A model generated the notes under the pieces. That model ran no database searches. It saw only the letters and a program-made list of their open reading frames with translations, and was not told where the DNA came from. Positions 35,231 to 44,053 of a DNA stretch of 64,000 bases are shown one piece after another. The translations under genes and the position numbers were made by a program. The stretch covers positions 1,550,001-1,614,000 of the forward strand of contig JAILXR010000001.1 of the NCBI GenBank assembly GCA_050789445.1, given 5' to 3'. Numbering within the stretch: position 1 is the first letter of the stretch; every line of letters begins with the position of its first letter. Origin of the DNA: JAWSVE01 sp050789445. Lineage in GTDB: Bacteria > Pseudomonadota > Gammaproteobacteria > Pseudomonadales > Cellvibrionaceae.

Positions 35231-37537
35231 ATGACTAACAAAAAAACGCTCCTTTTTTCATTTTCAGTATCATTTTTAACTCTTAACCACCCAGTGATTG
35301 CAGATATCTCTTCAACAGACGATCAAAAAATTGATGAAATCTACATCACGACTTCTCCTCTCAATGGATCTGATGTTGATGTAGGCACTCCTTTTCATAT
35401 CCAACACTTCTCACAAAATGAGCTTTCTCAATACCCAAGTAATTCCCTAGCAAATTTTTTGGGAAATAACGCCGCTGGCGTATCGCTATCGCAAGCACAA
35501 AACAACCCTCTTCAGCCCGACTTAAGTATTCGAGGTTTTAGCGCCTCCCCATTACTAGGAAGCTCCCCTGGCGCCGTTGTGTCTATCAATGGTGTTCGAA
35601 TCAACGAACCCTTCGGCGATACCGTCAACTGGGATTTAATTCCGACAGAACTATTAGATTCTGTCAGTTTGCTTTCGGGTGCAAATGCAAACTTTGGATT
35701 GAATGCGCTAGGTGGGGTGCTTGCGCTGAAGACAATCAATGGATTCAGTCAAAACCCTTCCAGCGCCTCAATTAGTTCAGGATCTTTTGGGCGATCTGCT
35801 GCGAATATTTTACACAGCGGTAACGATGGCCGCTGGGGTTATGCTGTAGCATTAAATGGTTTTACCGAGGATGGCTGGAGAGATTATTCACCCAGTGATG
35901 CATACAACGCTTACGGCTCGTTAAGCTTTAAAGATAACAGGTATTCTTTCGGTCTCACTGCACTAGCCGGGCAATCAGAGTTACATGGCAATGGAACCTC
36001 TCCGGAAGAACTGTTAAGAGAAGATCGGACAGCTGTTTTTACCCATCCTGATATTACCGAAAACAACTCGTTGCTGCTTATCGCACAACAACAATATGAT
36101 CTATCTAAAGGTAATACCAAATCATCACTTCGCGGAAATTTATTTTTCCGCCAGAACACAACTGACAGTTTTAATGGCGACGGATCAGAATTTGAAGAAT
36201 GTGAAACACCTAATGATGACTTTCTCTGTGATGAAGAGGATGAATTACTAATTGACCAAAATAACAATTTTATTGACGAAGGTTTTGATGCGATTAATAA
36301 CCGAAGTACTCGAGAACAAAAGAGCTGGGGAGGCACAGTAGAATACGCGCGCGCGCTCTCCCTATTTGATTCGGTTCATAACGGCATCGTGGGGCTAGAT
36401 TTCTATCGAGGTGATACCGACTTTGCTTCATCAGTAGAAATTGCCGAACTTAATACAAATCGTTCAACAACTATTTCAGGTATTTATTATCCTGACGGCG
36501 CAACACGTCTCGATTCAACAATTGACACCAAATCAATTTATTGGCTTGATAGCTTTTCAATTCTTCCTAGTTCAACTGTAGAGCTATCCCTTCGTTACAC
36601 TACAAATAAGATAAGTACACGCGATAGATCGGGAGAAGCTCCTGAACTCACCGCGAGTCACAGGTTCAAAAAACTCAACTGGGGAATTGGTTTTAATCAC
36701 TCTTACGATGACAACCTCACCCTCTATTCAAATATTCATCAATCATCGAGAACTCCAACGCCAATCGAATTTGCCTGCTCTCATCCGGATGCACCTTGCA
36801 CGCTACCAAATACTTTTTTAGCAGACCCACCACTAGATGACATTATCGCTCGCAACGCGGAGCTGGGATTACGCTACCAAAACCAAAATAATTTGTCGTG
36901 GGAGATAAATTCGTTTTTTACAAAAGTGTATGACGATATTATTTTCCAAACGACTGGAGGCGTATCGTCAAACGAAGGATTTTTCTCAAATGCAACAGAC
37001 ACTCAACGCATCGGGTTTTCCGGTTTGATTGAGAAAAAAATAAATCAGCTGACTGTCTCAGTAAATTATTCATGGTTACGAGCAACCTATAAAAATGATT
37101 TTTTTGTTAGCAGCCCCAATCACCCTAACGCAATTAACGACCGAATATCGGTCAACAAAAATGATAAGCTCACGGGTATTCCAGAACATATTTTCAATAT
37201 TTCCATTGAGTGGAACATGACAGAAAAAATACGATGGATGTTCGACACTCGGATGGAAAGCGGCGTATTTTTAAGAGGGGATGAAGGAAATCTTGATGAC
37301 AAAACAAATAGCACAATCAACAGTGATATTATTTCTGATTTAGCAATTCACTACGATATGACCCCTTCAATTTCTACTTGGATTAACGTTAACAACGTAT
37401 TTGATATAGAAAAAGAATCGTTTGGAATTTATGGCGAACCCGATGAAGTTATTCCAACGTTATCAGATGAAAACTCTCGATTTCTAAGCCCAAATGAACC
37501 ACGAGGTATTTGGGCTGGTATAAAAATACGTTGGTAA
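35231..37537 (+). CDS. TonB-dependent outer-membrane receptor
   Basis: 768 aa. It has a signal peptide (about 1-24, cleaved near VIADIS), a TonB-box-like IDEIYITTSP, a plug domain (SLANFLGNNAAGVS, RGFSASPLLGSSPG, NFGLNALGGVLAL), and a beta barrel ending in IWAGIKIRW. An acidic, Cys-containing loop (FEECETPNDDFLCDEEDE) at about 315-335 could bind calcium or cap the pore. The plug with repeated Asn and NEPFGD resembles receptors of marine bacteria with unassigned substrates. It is unlike the receptor at 30819 in sequence, so the two are not recent duplicates. Confidence 0.94.
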   Translation: MTNKKTLLFSFSVSFLTLNHPVIADISSTDDQKIDEIYITTSPLNGSDVDVGTPFHIQHFSQNELSQYPSNSLANFLGNNAAGVSLSQAQNNPLQPDLSIRGFSASPLLGSSPGAVVSINGVRINEPFGDTVNWDLIPTELLDSVSLLSGANANFGLNALGGVLALKTINGFSQNPSSASISSGSFGRSAANILHSGNDGRWGYAVALNGFTEDGWRDYSPSDAYNAYGSLSFKDNRYSFGLTALAGQSELHGNGTSPEELLREDRTAVFTHPDITENNSLLLIAQQQYDLSKGNTKSSLRGNLFFRQNTTDSFNGDGSEFEECETPNDDFLCDEEDELLIDQNNNFIDEGFDAINNRSTREQKSWGGTVEYARALSLFDSVHNGIVGLDFYRGDTDFASSVEIAELNTNRSTTISGIYYPDGATRLDSTIDTKSIYWLDSFSILPSSTVELSLRYTTNKISTRDRSGEAPELTASHRFKKLNWGIGFNHSYDDNLTLYSNIHQSSRTPTPIEFACSHPDAPCTLPNTFLADPPLDDIIARNAELGLRYQNQNNLSWEINSFFTKVYDDIIFQTTGGVSSNEGFFSNATDTQRIGFSGLIEKKINQLTVSVNYSWLRATYKNDFFVSSPNHPNAINDRISVNKNDKLTGIPEHIFNISIEWNMTEKIRWMFDTRMESGVFLRGDEGNLDDKTNSTINSDIISDLAIHYDMTPSISTWINVNNVFDIEKESFGIYGEPDEVIPTLSDENSRFLSPNEPRGIWAGIKIRW

Positions 37538-37590
37538 TTGCTTATGTTTTCATTTATCAGCAACATATTTATATTTTATATTTTAAAAAT

Positions 37591-38655
37591 CTAAGCCTTT
37601 TCGGAACAATCAGAATATAAGCTATGTGTTGTGAAAATTGCCGCGGTAAATAGCGCAATTGCACCTGCTTGATGCGCTGCCGCGATAGACACAGGCACTA
37701 TTAACAATAATGCACTAATCCCCAAGATGACTTGGACAACTAGCGTGATCAACACTGCCACAAGCCCTAACTTAGACCGCCTCGATATAGATCTCTTCAT
37801 ACCCATTACAAAAAACACAATAACAATCAATGTAATAATGTAAGCAAATATACGATGATTAAACTGAACGGTTGTTAAATCTTCAAAAATATTTCGCCAC
37901 AGTGGCTCCATGTTATACAAACCGACCGGTATAAATCGGCCATCCATTAATGGGAATGTGTTGTAAACAAAACCAGCGCGACTACCGGCAACTAAACCAC
38001 CTGAAAGAATCATCAAAAATATAATGCACATCAGAGCAAATGAAAACTTTTTGAAACTGCTCAATTGATTAACGCCATGAGACTCTTGTAAGTTTACTTT
38101 AGGAAACAATAAGTCAAACGCGACCCACAACATATACCCATAAATAACCACAGCAATACCCAAATGGGCGGTTAGACGATATTGGCTCACCCGAGGCATA
38201 TCTACTAGCCCACTTTTCACCATGTACCACCCCATCAACCCCTGCAAACCTCCGAGCACAAACAGTGCCCATAGTTTTGGCGAGAGATCTGAACTAATGC
38301 GTTTACGAAAAAGAAAATATAAAAAAGGAATCAAAAAGAGAATGCCAATGATTCGACCCAAGACACGATGTGAATATTCAAAAATAAATATTTTTTTAAA
38401 TTCTTCAACATCAAAGTGTCTATTCACTTTTTCATACTCAGGAAACTGCTGATACTTTGTAAAGGTCTCCTCCCATTCCTTCTGGTTTAACGGTGGAATA
38501 ACACCCATTATTGGTTTCCATTCGACCATCGACAAACCAGAACCCGTCAGGCGAGTTACACCACCAAGCACTATCATTCCGTAAATCACAAATGCACAAA
38601 ATAACAGCCAGCCAGCTATGACTCGATCATTGGAATTTTGGGTAAATATAGACAT
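37591..38655 (-). CDS. ctaA: Heme A synthase, COX15/CtaA family
   Basis: It converts heme O to heme A for aa3-type cytochrome c oxidases. I chose ATG at 38655 (MSIFTQNSNDRVIAGW...), 354 aa; the open frame extends 35 codons up without family likeness. It has eight predicted transmembrane segments and the conserved motifs GGVTRLTGSGLSMVEW near the N-terminus, EYSHRVLGR (heme His), and FNHRIFAY and AHQAGAIALF later (heme His). No ctaB, cox or sco gene is adjacent. The cbb3 oxidase in this window uses heme b and c, so an aa3-type oxidase is expected elsewhere. Confidence 0.95.
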   Translation of the reverse strand: MSIFTQNSNDRVIAGWLLFCAFVIYGMIVLGGVTRLTGSGLSMVEWKPIMGVIPPLNQKEWEETFTKYQQFPEYEKVNRHFDVEEFKKIFIFEYSHRVLGRIIGILFLIPFLYFLFRKRISSDLSPKLWALFVLGGLQGLMGWYMVKSGLVDMPRVSQYRLTAHLGIAVVIYGYMLWVAFDLLFPKVNLQESHGVNQLSSFKKFSFALMCIIFLMILSGGLVAGSRAGFVYNTFPLMDGRFIPVGLYNMEPLWRNIFEDLTTVQFNHRIFAYIITLIVIVFFVMGMKRSISRRSKLGLVAVLITLVVQVILGISALLLIVPVSIAAAHQAGAIALFTAAIFTTHSLYSDCSEKA

Positions 38656-39003
38656 TGGGTACTCACATAGATATAAATCGGCGCGGTATTGTACTAAAAA
38701 ATCATGGCCTAAGTCGCTATTACCAAAGAAAGCACCGCCACTATAGGTAAATAAGAGCAAACACCCCTAGCCTATGAGGAACATTCCTAACAATTGAATT
38801 TCAAAGCCAAGTACTACAAAATGCTAGCTGCAATATCTTGAAACCAGCAAGTTCAATTTTAGATGAACGTACTAATGGTAACAATTTCTACGACTTCCCC
38901 TGCAGCTTAAGTGTTTCAATACATACAGGGGGTGGTTTATATTGTTTTACGTCAGTAAAGAAAAATGGATCATTTATCGCTTATCAATAAAAGAGGAATC
39001 AGC
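38656..39003. other. Divergent intergenic region, ctaA / cytochrome c'
   Basis: 348 bases between divergent genes. Apart from a candidate promoter for cytochrome c' at 38915-38943 I see nothing firm; no FNR or NsrR-type box was recognised. Confidence 0.4.
38915..38943 (+). promoter_or_regulatory. Candidate promoter of the cytochrome c' gene
   Basis: TTCAAT (38915-38920) and TATATT (38938-38943) are separated by 17 bases, about 60 bases before the ATG of the cytochrome c' gene. Spacing is ideal, hexamers only moderate. Confidence 0.35.
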
Positions 39004-39537
39004 ATGTCTTTCAACACAATAAAAACATCCTTAAGAAATATTGCTCTATCAAAAAGTCTTCTCATCTTAACCTCGACCCTTTCTTTAGTTGCCGGTGTTA
39101 CATTATCCGCCCACTTATCAGCCGCAGATGTAGCCACAGATAAGAGCAAAGCAGAAGCCATCATGCATCAACGTCATGAGAATTTTGAAGAGATTGGCGG
39201 CTCGTTTAAAACGATTCGTGATGAATTTAAAGCCAAAACACCTGATATGGCTAACATCGATAATGCAGCCAAAACAATTGCCAAATTAGCAACTGAATTG
39301 AAAACTTGGTTCCCTGAAGGCACTGGACCAGAGACAGGTATCAAAACTGAAGCAAAAGCTAACATTTGGACAGATAAAGCTGGCTTTGAAGAAGCTGCAG
39401 ACAAATTCATAGCGGCCTCAAAAACTTTTGCGGGCCTCACAGCAACAGGTGATGCAAAACAAGTGATGGGCGGCATGAGAGGCCTAGGTGGCTCTTGCAA
39501 AAATTGTCACGATACATACAGAGAAGAAGACGATTAA
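39004..39537 (+). CDS. Cytochrome c'
   Basis: A periplasmic c-type cytochrome of the four-helix c' family. I chose ATG at 39004 (MSFNTIKTS..., AGAGGA upstream), giving 177 aa; a signal peptide of about 40 residues ends near LSAADVA. The single heme site CKNCH is close to the C-terminus (about 165-169), the hallmark of c'. Known members bind NO and protect against nitrosative stress. The following gene encodes a membrane cytochrome b561, a pairing seen in other proteobacteria and consistent with electron delivery to the c' heme. Confidence 0.93.
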   Translation: MSFNTIKTSLRNIALSKSLLILTSTLSLVAGVTLSAHLSAADVATDKSKAEAIMHQRHENFEEIGGSFKTIRDEFKAKTPDMANIDNAAKTIAKLATELKTWFPEGTGPETGIKTEAKANIWTDKAGFEEAADKFIAASKTFAGLTATGDAKQVMGGMRGLGGSCKNCHDTYREEDD

Positions 39538-39613
39538 TCTTCACCTAACCAGACACTACTCAGCAATACGTTCCACCTAGACAAGAATTGAAGTAGCAAG
39601 AGCAATAAATACC

Positions 39614-40312
39614 ATGCCTCAAGATAAAACTAATGAAAAACAACGTATCTGGGATTTACCCACCCGAATTTTTCATTGGTCTCTTGTGGTCTGTATTGGC
39701 TATTCTTGGTGGAGCGCTGAGTATGGTGAGTTAATCTGGCATCAGCGCTGTGGTTACATCTTACTTGCACTGATCATTTTTAGAATTCTCTGGGGTTTTT
39801 GGGGGTCAAGCACCTCTCGTTTTGGTCACTTTTTACATGGCCCCAAGACAGTGTTTAATTATATAAAAACACTTTTCATAAAATCCCCATCCAATGCTAA
39901 AGAAAATCCTCAAACCGAATACCCGATTGGCCATAACCCATTAGGCGGTTGGAGCGTTATCGTGTTGTTACTCGTCATCCTTGGACAAATTCTTTTAGGA
40001 CTTTTCTCTGAAGATGTGGACGGCTTAGATTCAGGCCCGCTGTCTTATCTAGTCTCCTATGATGTAGGCAGATGGGCTGCGAAAACACACGAAGCTCTTT
40101 TTGATGTGCTAATCATTTTAATTGGGATTCATATATTTGCGGCTTTCTTTTATCTATTCTATAAGCACACCAATCTGATTAAGCCCATGTTCACTGGGAA
40201 AATCAGCTCACCTACTAACACTACTTCTGAATCACTAGTATTTCGACCTTTGTGGATTGCGATACTAACGCTGGTAGCTTCCAGCATATTCGTTTGGTGG
40301 CTCGTCAACTAA
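39614..40312 (+). CDS. Cytochrome b561 family membrane protein
   Basis: A di-heme membrane cytochrome of the bacterial b561/Ni-hydrogenase b-subunit fold. At 232 aa it has four core transmembrane helices plus a C-terminal one, and the heme His candidates in IWDLPTRIFHWSL, HQRCGYILL and KTHEALFDVLIILIGIH. It probably passes electrons from quinol to the cytochrome c' encoded 76 bases upstream on the same strand. Start: ATG at 39614, weak ribosome site. Confidence 0.92.
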   Translation: MPQDKTNEKQRIWDLPTRIFHWSLVVCIGYSWWSAEYGELIWHQRCGYILLALIIFRILWGFWGSSTSRFGHFLHGPKTVFNYIKTLFIKSPSNAKENPQTEYPIGHNPLGGWSVIVLLLVILGQILLGLFSEDVDGLDSGPLSYLVSYDVGRWAAKTHEALFDVLIILIGIHIFAAFFYLFYKHTNLIKPMFTGKISSPTNTTSESLVFRPLWIAILTLVASSIFVWWLVN

Positions 40313-40523
40313 TACTTGCTAACACTTACCCTTAGCTATCTATACATCTCACAATATATACCTCGCAAAAAACTGCTATCTAAAACTACCATCCAAAAAA
40401 CAATAGCCTCAAAAGCTAACCATCATAAAACCGGATATGCTTTAATTGTCCGCATAAAATTCACTGCTGATTTCATCAGTCAGAAAAATGCCATCAAAAA
40501 TAACAACAACGGCCCAATAACTT

Positions 40524-41825
40524 ATGGATCAAATTTCAGGATCACCCTCTTCGCCAGTAAATACCAGCCCCACCGAACCTTCACCTGCTCGATCTAATTC
40601 GATGATTTTCATTCTCATTACTTCGATGATTGATGCAATAGGGTTTGGCATCATGCTCCCTGTACTACCACAACTCATCAAAGATCTAACCGGCTCTGAC
40701 ATCCATATTGCAGCCATCTACGGCGGCTGGCTAATGTTCTCTTATGCCATCATGCAGTTTTTCTGTTCCCCGATTGTGGGCAATTTAAGCGATCGCTTTG
40801 GTCGCAGACCTGTGCTGTTAATTGCTCTATTCGCCCTCGGTATTGATTACGTCATCATGGGATTAGCGCCCAACATTTTGTGGCTTTTTATCGGACGTAT
40901 ATTATCTGGTGCTGCGGGTGCAACTTATTCAACAGCTAACGCTTATGTCGCTGACATTTCTCCCCCAGAAAAGCGAGCACAAAACTTTGGCTTACTTGGG
41001 GCTGCGTTTGGCGCTGGATTTGTTATCGGACCTGCCCTTGGTGGATTACTCGCTGGTGATTTATTTAAAGGGACATTTATCGGGGATTTTGGTGTTCGCA
41101 CACCTTTTTTTGCTGCCGCTTTTTTATGCTTAATCAATTTTCTTTACGGATTTTTTATATTAAAAGAATCTCTACCAGAAAAAGACCGGCGAAAATTTGT
41201 TTGGCAACGTTCAAACCCTTTGGGCGCGGCTCTAACACTTAAGAAAAACCCTTTTGTTTTCGTTTTATTAATTGTTTTATTTATCTTCTTTCTCGGACAC
41301 TTTTCTCTGCCTAGCGTTTGGAGTTATTACACCATTGAAAAATTTAATTGGTCAGAACAAGAAATAGGGTTTTCACTTGCATTTGCGGGCATCATTATGA
41401 TGATTGTTCAAGGCGGTTTAATTCGTGTCGCCATACCAAAACTGGGTGAGGTTCGCTCCGCTTATCTTGGATTAACCTCGATGATTATCAGCTTCTTTGG
41501 CTATGCGATTGCAACCCAAGGTTGGCATATGTATGCATGGATTCTCGCAGGAAGTTTTGCTAATTTTTCAACACCTGCCATTCAAGGCATCATGAGTAAA
41601 AACATGAGTACCGATACCCAAGGAGAACTACAAGGTGCTGTTGCAAGTCTAAATGGTCTAACCGCCATTGTTGGCCCTCTTGTCATGACAGGCCTCTTCG
41701 GATATTTCAGCTCCAACAGCGCCCCCATTTATCTTCCGGGTGCCCCATTCTTTGTTGCTGCAATTCTAACCACAGTAAGCTTTTTACTTTTTATATCAGC
41801 CACCAAGAAAGCAGAGAAACTGTAA
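40524..41825 (+). CDS. MFS transporter, TetA-like (DHA1) subfamily
   Basis: A 12-helix drug:H+ antiporter-type permease of 433 aa. The first helix motif DAIGFGIMLPVLPQLI and motif A, GNLSDRFGRRPVLL, are typical of the TetA/TCR1 group, and GAAFGAGFVIGPALGG is the antiporter motif C region. A hydrophilic N-terminal tail of about 25 residues, rich in Ser and Pro, precedes the first helix. Substrate unknown; many marine TetA-like permeases are not tetracycline pumps. It is convergent with the next MFS gene, with a shared terminator. Confidence 0.92.
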   Translation: MDQISGSPSSPVNTSPTEPSPARSNSMIFILITSMIDAIGFGIMLPVLPQLIKDLTGSDIHIAAIYGGWLMFSYAIMQFFCSPIVGNLSDRFGRRPVLLIALFALGIDYVIMGLAPNILWLFIGRILSGAAGATYSTANAYVADISPPEKRAQNFGLLGAAFGAGFVIGPALGGLLAGDLFKGTFIGDFGVRTPFFAAAFLCLINFLYGFFILKESLPEKDRRKFVWQRSNPLGAALTLKKNPFVFVLLIVLFIFFLGHFSLPSVWSYYTIEKFNWSEQEIGFSLAFAGIIMMIVQGGLIRVAIPKLGEVRSAYLGLTSMIISFFGYAIATQGWHMYAWILAGSFANFSTPAIQGIMSKNMSTDTQGELQGAVASLNGLTAIVGPLVMTGLFGYFSSNSAPIYLPGAPFFVAAILTTVSFLLFISATKKAEKL

Positions 41826-41834
41826 CCAGTTAAT

Positions 41835-41871
41835 AAAAAGCCGATATCAGAAATACTGACACCGGCTTTTT
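41835..41871. terminator. Bidirectional terminator between two MFS genes
   Basis: AAAAAGCCG and CGGCTTTTT form a 9-bp stem between convergent genes, with a long (about 18-base) loop. A and T tracts on both sides allow termination in both directions. Confidence 0.75.
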
Positions 41872-41897
41872 ATAACGAATATTTAAGCTTTAAAGTC

Positions 41898-43529
41898 TTA
41901 AATAGTTTGTGCCGCTGCGATCGCCTTAATTCTGGCATGGTCGCCTTGAATTGTTCGACAAGCCGTTAAAATTAGCACACCAGCCACAATTAGCATGACA
42001 TAACCCCACAAAATCCCTTCACGTAAAGCGGTTGCACTATCTTTACCACCAGCCTCTATTAACGCACTCGTCACTCCCATGACATAAGGGCCTAAAGCCA
42101 AGCCAATAAAAGTCATCATCATCAAATACAACGCAGAAACAGTTGCTCTCATGTGAGGAAGCACAAGGTCATTCACTGTTGAGGTTGCAGGGCCAATGTA
42201 CATGGGGCTAAAAAACATATAGAAAAAATTGAAGATGTAAACAGTTGTCATGTCCTCGGCAAATAAAACCGCGAAGCCACAAGGTACGGCTAATAACATA
42301 GAAACAAAAGCAACCATTAAACGACCGTGTTCAAATTTTTGTCGCAATTTATCGGCAAGTATTCCGCCAAATGAAACACCTAGCCAAGCTGCAACCGCAG
42401 CAGTTAATCCAATAATGGTGCCGATCTCTGCATGGCTCACATCGTGCTGACGAAGCAAATAGGGAACAGAGAAAAAATTACCTCCATAACCAACGAAACC
42501 AATACACGGGAAGGCAATACAAATCAGCACTAACGTTTTGCTTTCAAACATGATTTCAAACATTTCTGGTGATTTTAAAGCGAGAGACTGACACCAAGTA
42601 AATGCTGAATGAATACCAATACCTAAAGCAATCCACTGAATTGCAGAACCTAACCATTGATACAAACCCCAACCCGTCGACACCAAAATTAAAGCGACTA
42701 TGAGATTAATCAACAAAACTTTAGTAGTTGCACCGCGCTTCTTTAAAGTGACCATATTGCATATGGGTAATATACCCATCAACTCATCAAACGCTAAAGC
42801 AAAAGGCCTTGGCTCTACACGAGGCGCAACACCTTCACTCATCCCTCTGATTGGCTCTTTTAAAGTCCGAACCCAAAGTGACATTAAAATACCGGGGATA
42901 CCCACGAGCATGAATGCAAATTGCCAACCTTTTAAGCCAAATGGAGCAAGACTGGGATCCGGAAATGCGTTATGCCAGCCTTCTAAGACAACACCACCAA
43001 TTGCAATACCGATACCGCCGCCAATATAAACACCACTAGAATAAACCGCCATTGCTGTTGCACGTTGCTTCGGTAAAAAATAATCCGACAACATGGAGAA
43101 TGCAGCTGGACTTGCACTGGCTTCGCCAACACCTACACCTACACGAAAACCTGCGAGCGAATAAAAACTACGAGCTGTGCCGGACAATGCCGTAAAAACA
43201 CTCCAAACAAATAAGCCAGTTGCTATGAGGCTTTTCCTCATCCACACATCAGCTAATCGTCCTAAAGGAATACCGAACAATGCATAAAAGACGGCAAAAA
43301 CGGTTCCGTATAAAATACCCAATTCCGCATCAGTTATTAACAAATCAGCTTTAATATCTTCAGCAAGAATTGAAAGAATCTGTCGATCTACAAAATTAAA
43401 AATGTAAACCAATAGCAAAACGGTTAATACATAGTAAGAATATTTACTGCCGACATAGGATTCATCAGCAAATTTTTTGTCGTCGAATTGTTGCTCTACA
43501 TCATTCGCATTGTCTTTTACTTTGTTCAT
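41898..43529 (-). CDS. MFS transporter, spinster-like
   Basis: A 543-aa permease with 12 or more transmembrane segments. The start of helix one, FNFVDRQILSILAEDIK, followed by GTVFAVFYALFGIPLGRLAD (motif A region), is typical of the spinster-like MFS group that includes aromatic-acid, sugar-phosphate and lipid transporters. A central inserted region (about 235-330) adds two extra helices. Substrate not predictable. It is divergent from the beta-lactamase-fold hydrolase gene across a 524-base gap, so the two might share regulation. Confidence 0.92.
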   Translation of the reverse strand: MNKVKDNANDVEQQFDDKKFADESYVGSKYSYYVLTVLLLVYIFNFVDRQILSILAEDIKADLLITDAELGILYGTVFAVFYALFGIPLGRLADVWMRKSLIATGLFVWSVFTALSGTARSFYSLAGFRVGVGVGEASASPAAFSMLSDYFLPKQRATAMAVYSSGVYIGGGIGIAIGGVVLEGWHNAFPDPSLAPFGLKGWQFAFMLVGIPGILMSLWVRTLKEPIRGMSEGVAPRVEPRPFALAFDELMGILPICNMVTLKKRGATTKVLLINLIVALILVSTGWGLYQWLGSAIQWIALGIGIHSAFTWCQSLALKSPEMFEIMFESKTLVLICIAFPCIGFVGYGGNFFSVPYLLRQHDVSHAEIGTIIGLTAAVAAWLGVSFGGILADKLRQKFEHGRLMVAFVSMLLAVPCGFAVLFAEDMTTVYIFNFFYMFFSPMYIGPATSTVNDLVLPHMRATVSALYLMMMTFIGLALGPYVMGVTSALIEAGGKDSATALREGILWGYVMLIVAGVLILTACRTIQGDHARIKAIAAAQTI

Positions 43530-44053
43530 AGTTTTTCTTATTAATTATTTAATTGTTTTTGTTGGAAGTTATTTCAAATAAAACATGAACCTTTAACCCT
43601 AATAAGTTTGTAAGTACTTTAGCAATTAAAAGCACTTGTCTTTATTAAAGGGTATCAATCTACTGTATGTTTTTATATTTACTAGCTTGATCACTGTGAA
43701 CATTTAACATCATTGCAGAAGCACGCTTAAAACGCTCAACATAAACATTACGACTTTTACTAACCTAATCAGCCATTACCCCGAACCTTGACGAAATAAT
43801 ATTAAGTTAATTTTTCTTATGAAAAAAGGAGAATTACCAATTAAAATACATCCTTAGCATCAAAATAGAAACTCACGATAGATGTTACTCAACCACTCAC
43901 CTTTTTTATTGAAATGTTACTAAAGCGCGGCTTTCAAAAAATATTGCATCAATTACAAAACAAAACTCACACATCTTAATGCTCAGCGTATGGATAACCG
44001 ATTTCAGTACTGAGTACTTAATGGTACGATAAAGAAAAAATAATGAGGATACT
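43530..44053. other. Divergent intergenic region, MFS / hydrolase
   Basis: 524 AT-rich bases. It contains a ribosome-site-like AAAAAAGGAG near 43823 but only a 12-codon open frame after ATG. No palindromic operator was seen, and no RNA gene. Confidence 0.4.

Noticed and set aside
39004..39130. Possible lipoprotein lipobox in the cytochrome c' leader
   Set aside because: No cysteine follows the hydrophobic segment; a normal Sec signal fits better.
40524..41825. Tetracycline-resistance pump identity for the TetA-like permease
   Set aside because: Subfamily motifs alone do not fix substrate, and the TetR gene is not divergent and adjacent as in tet operons.
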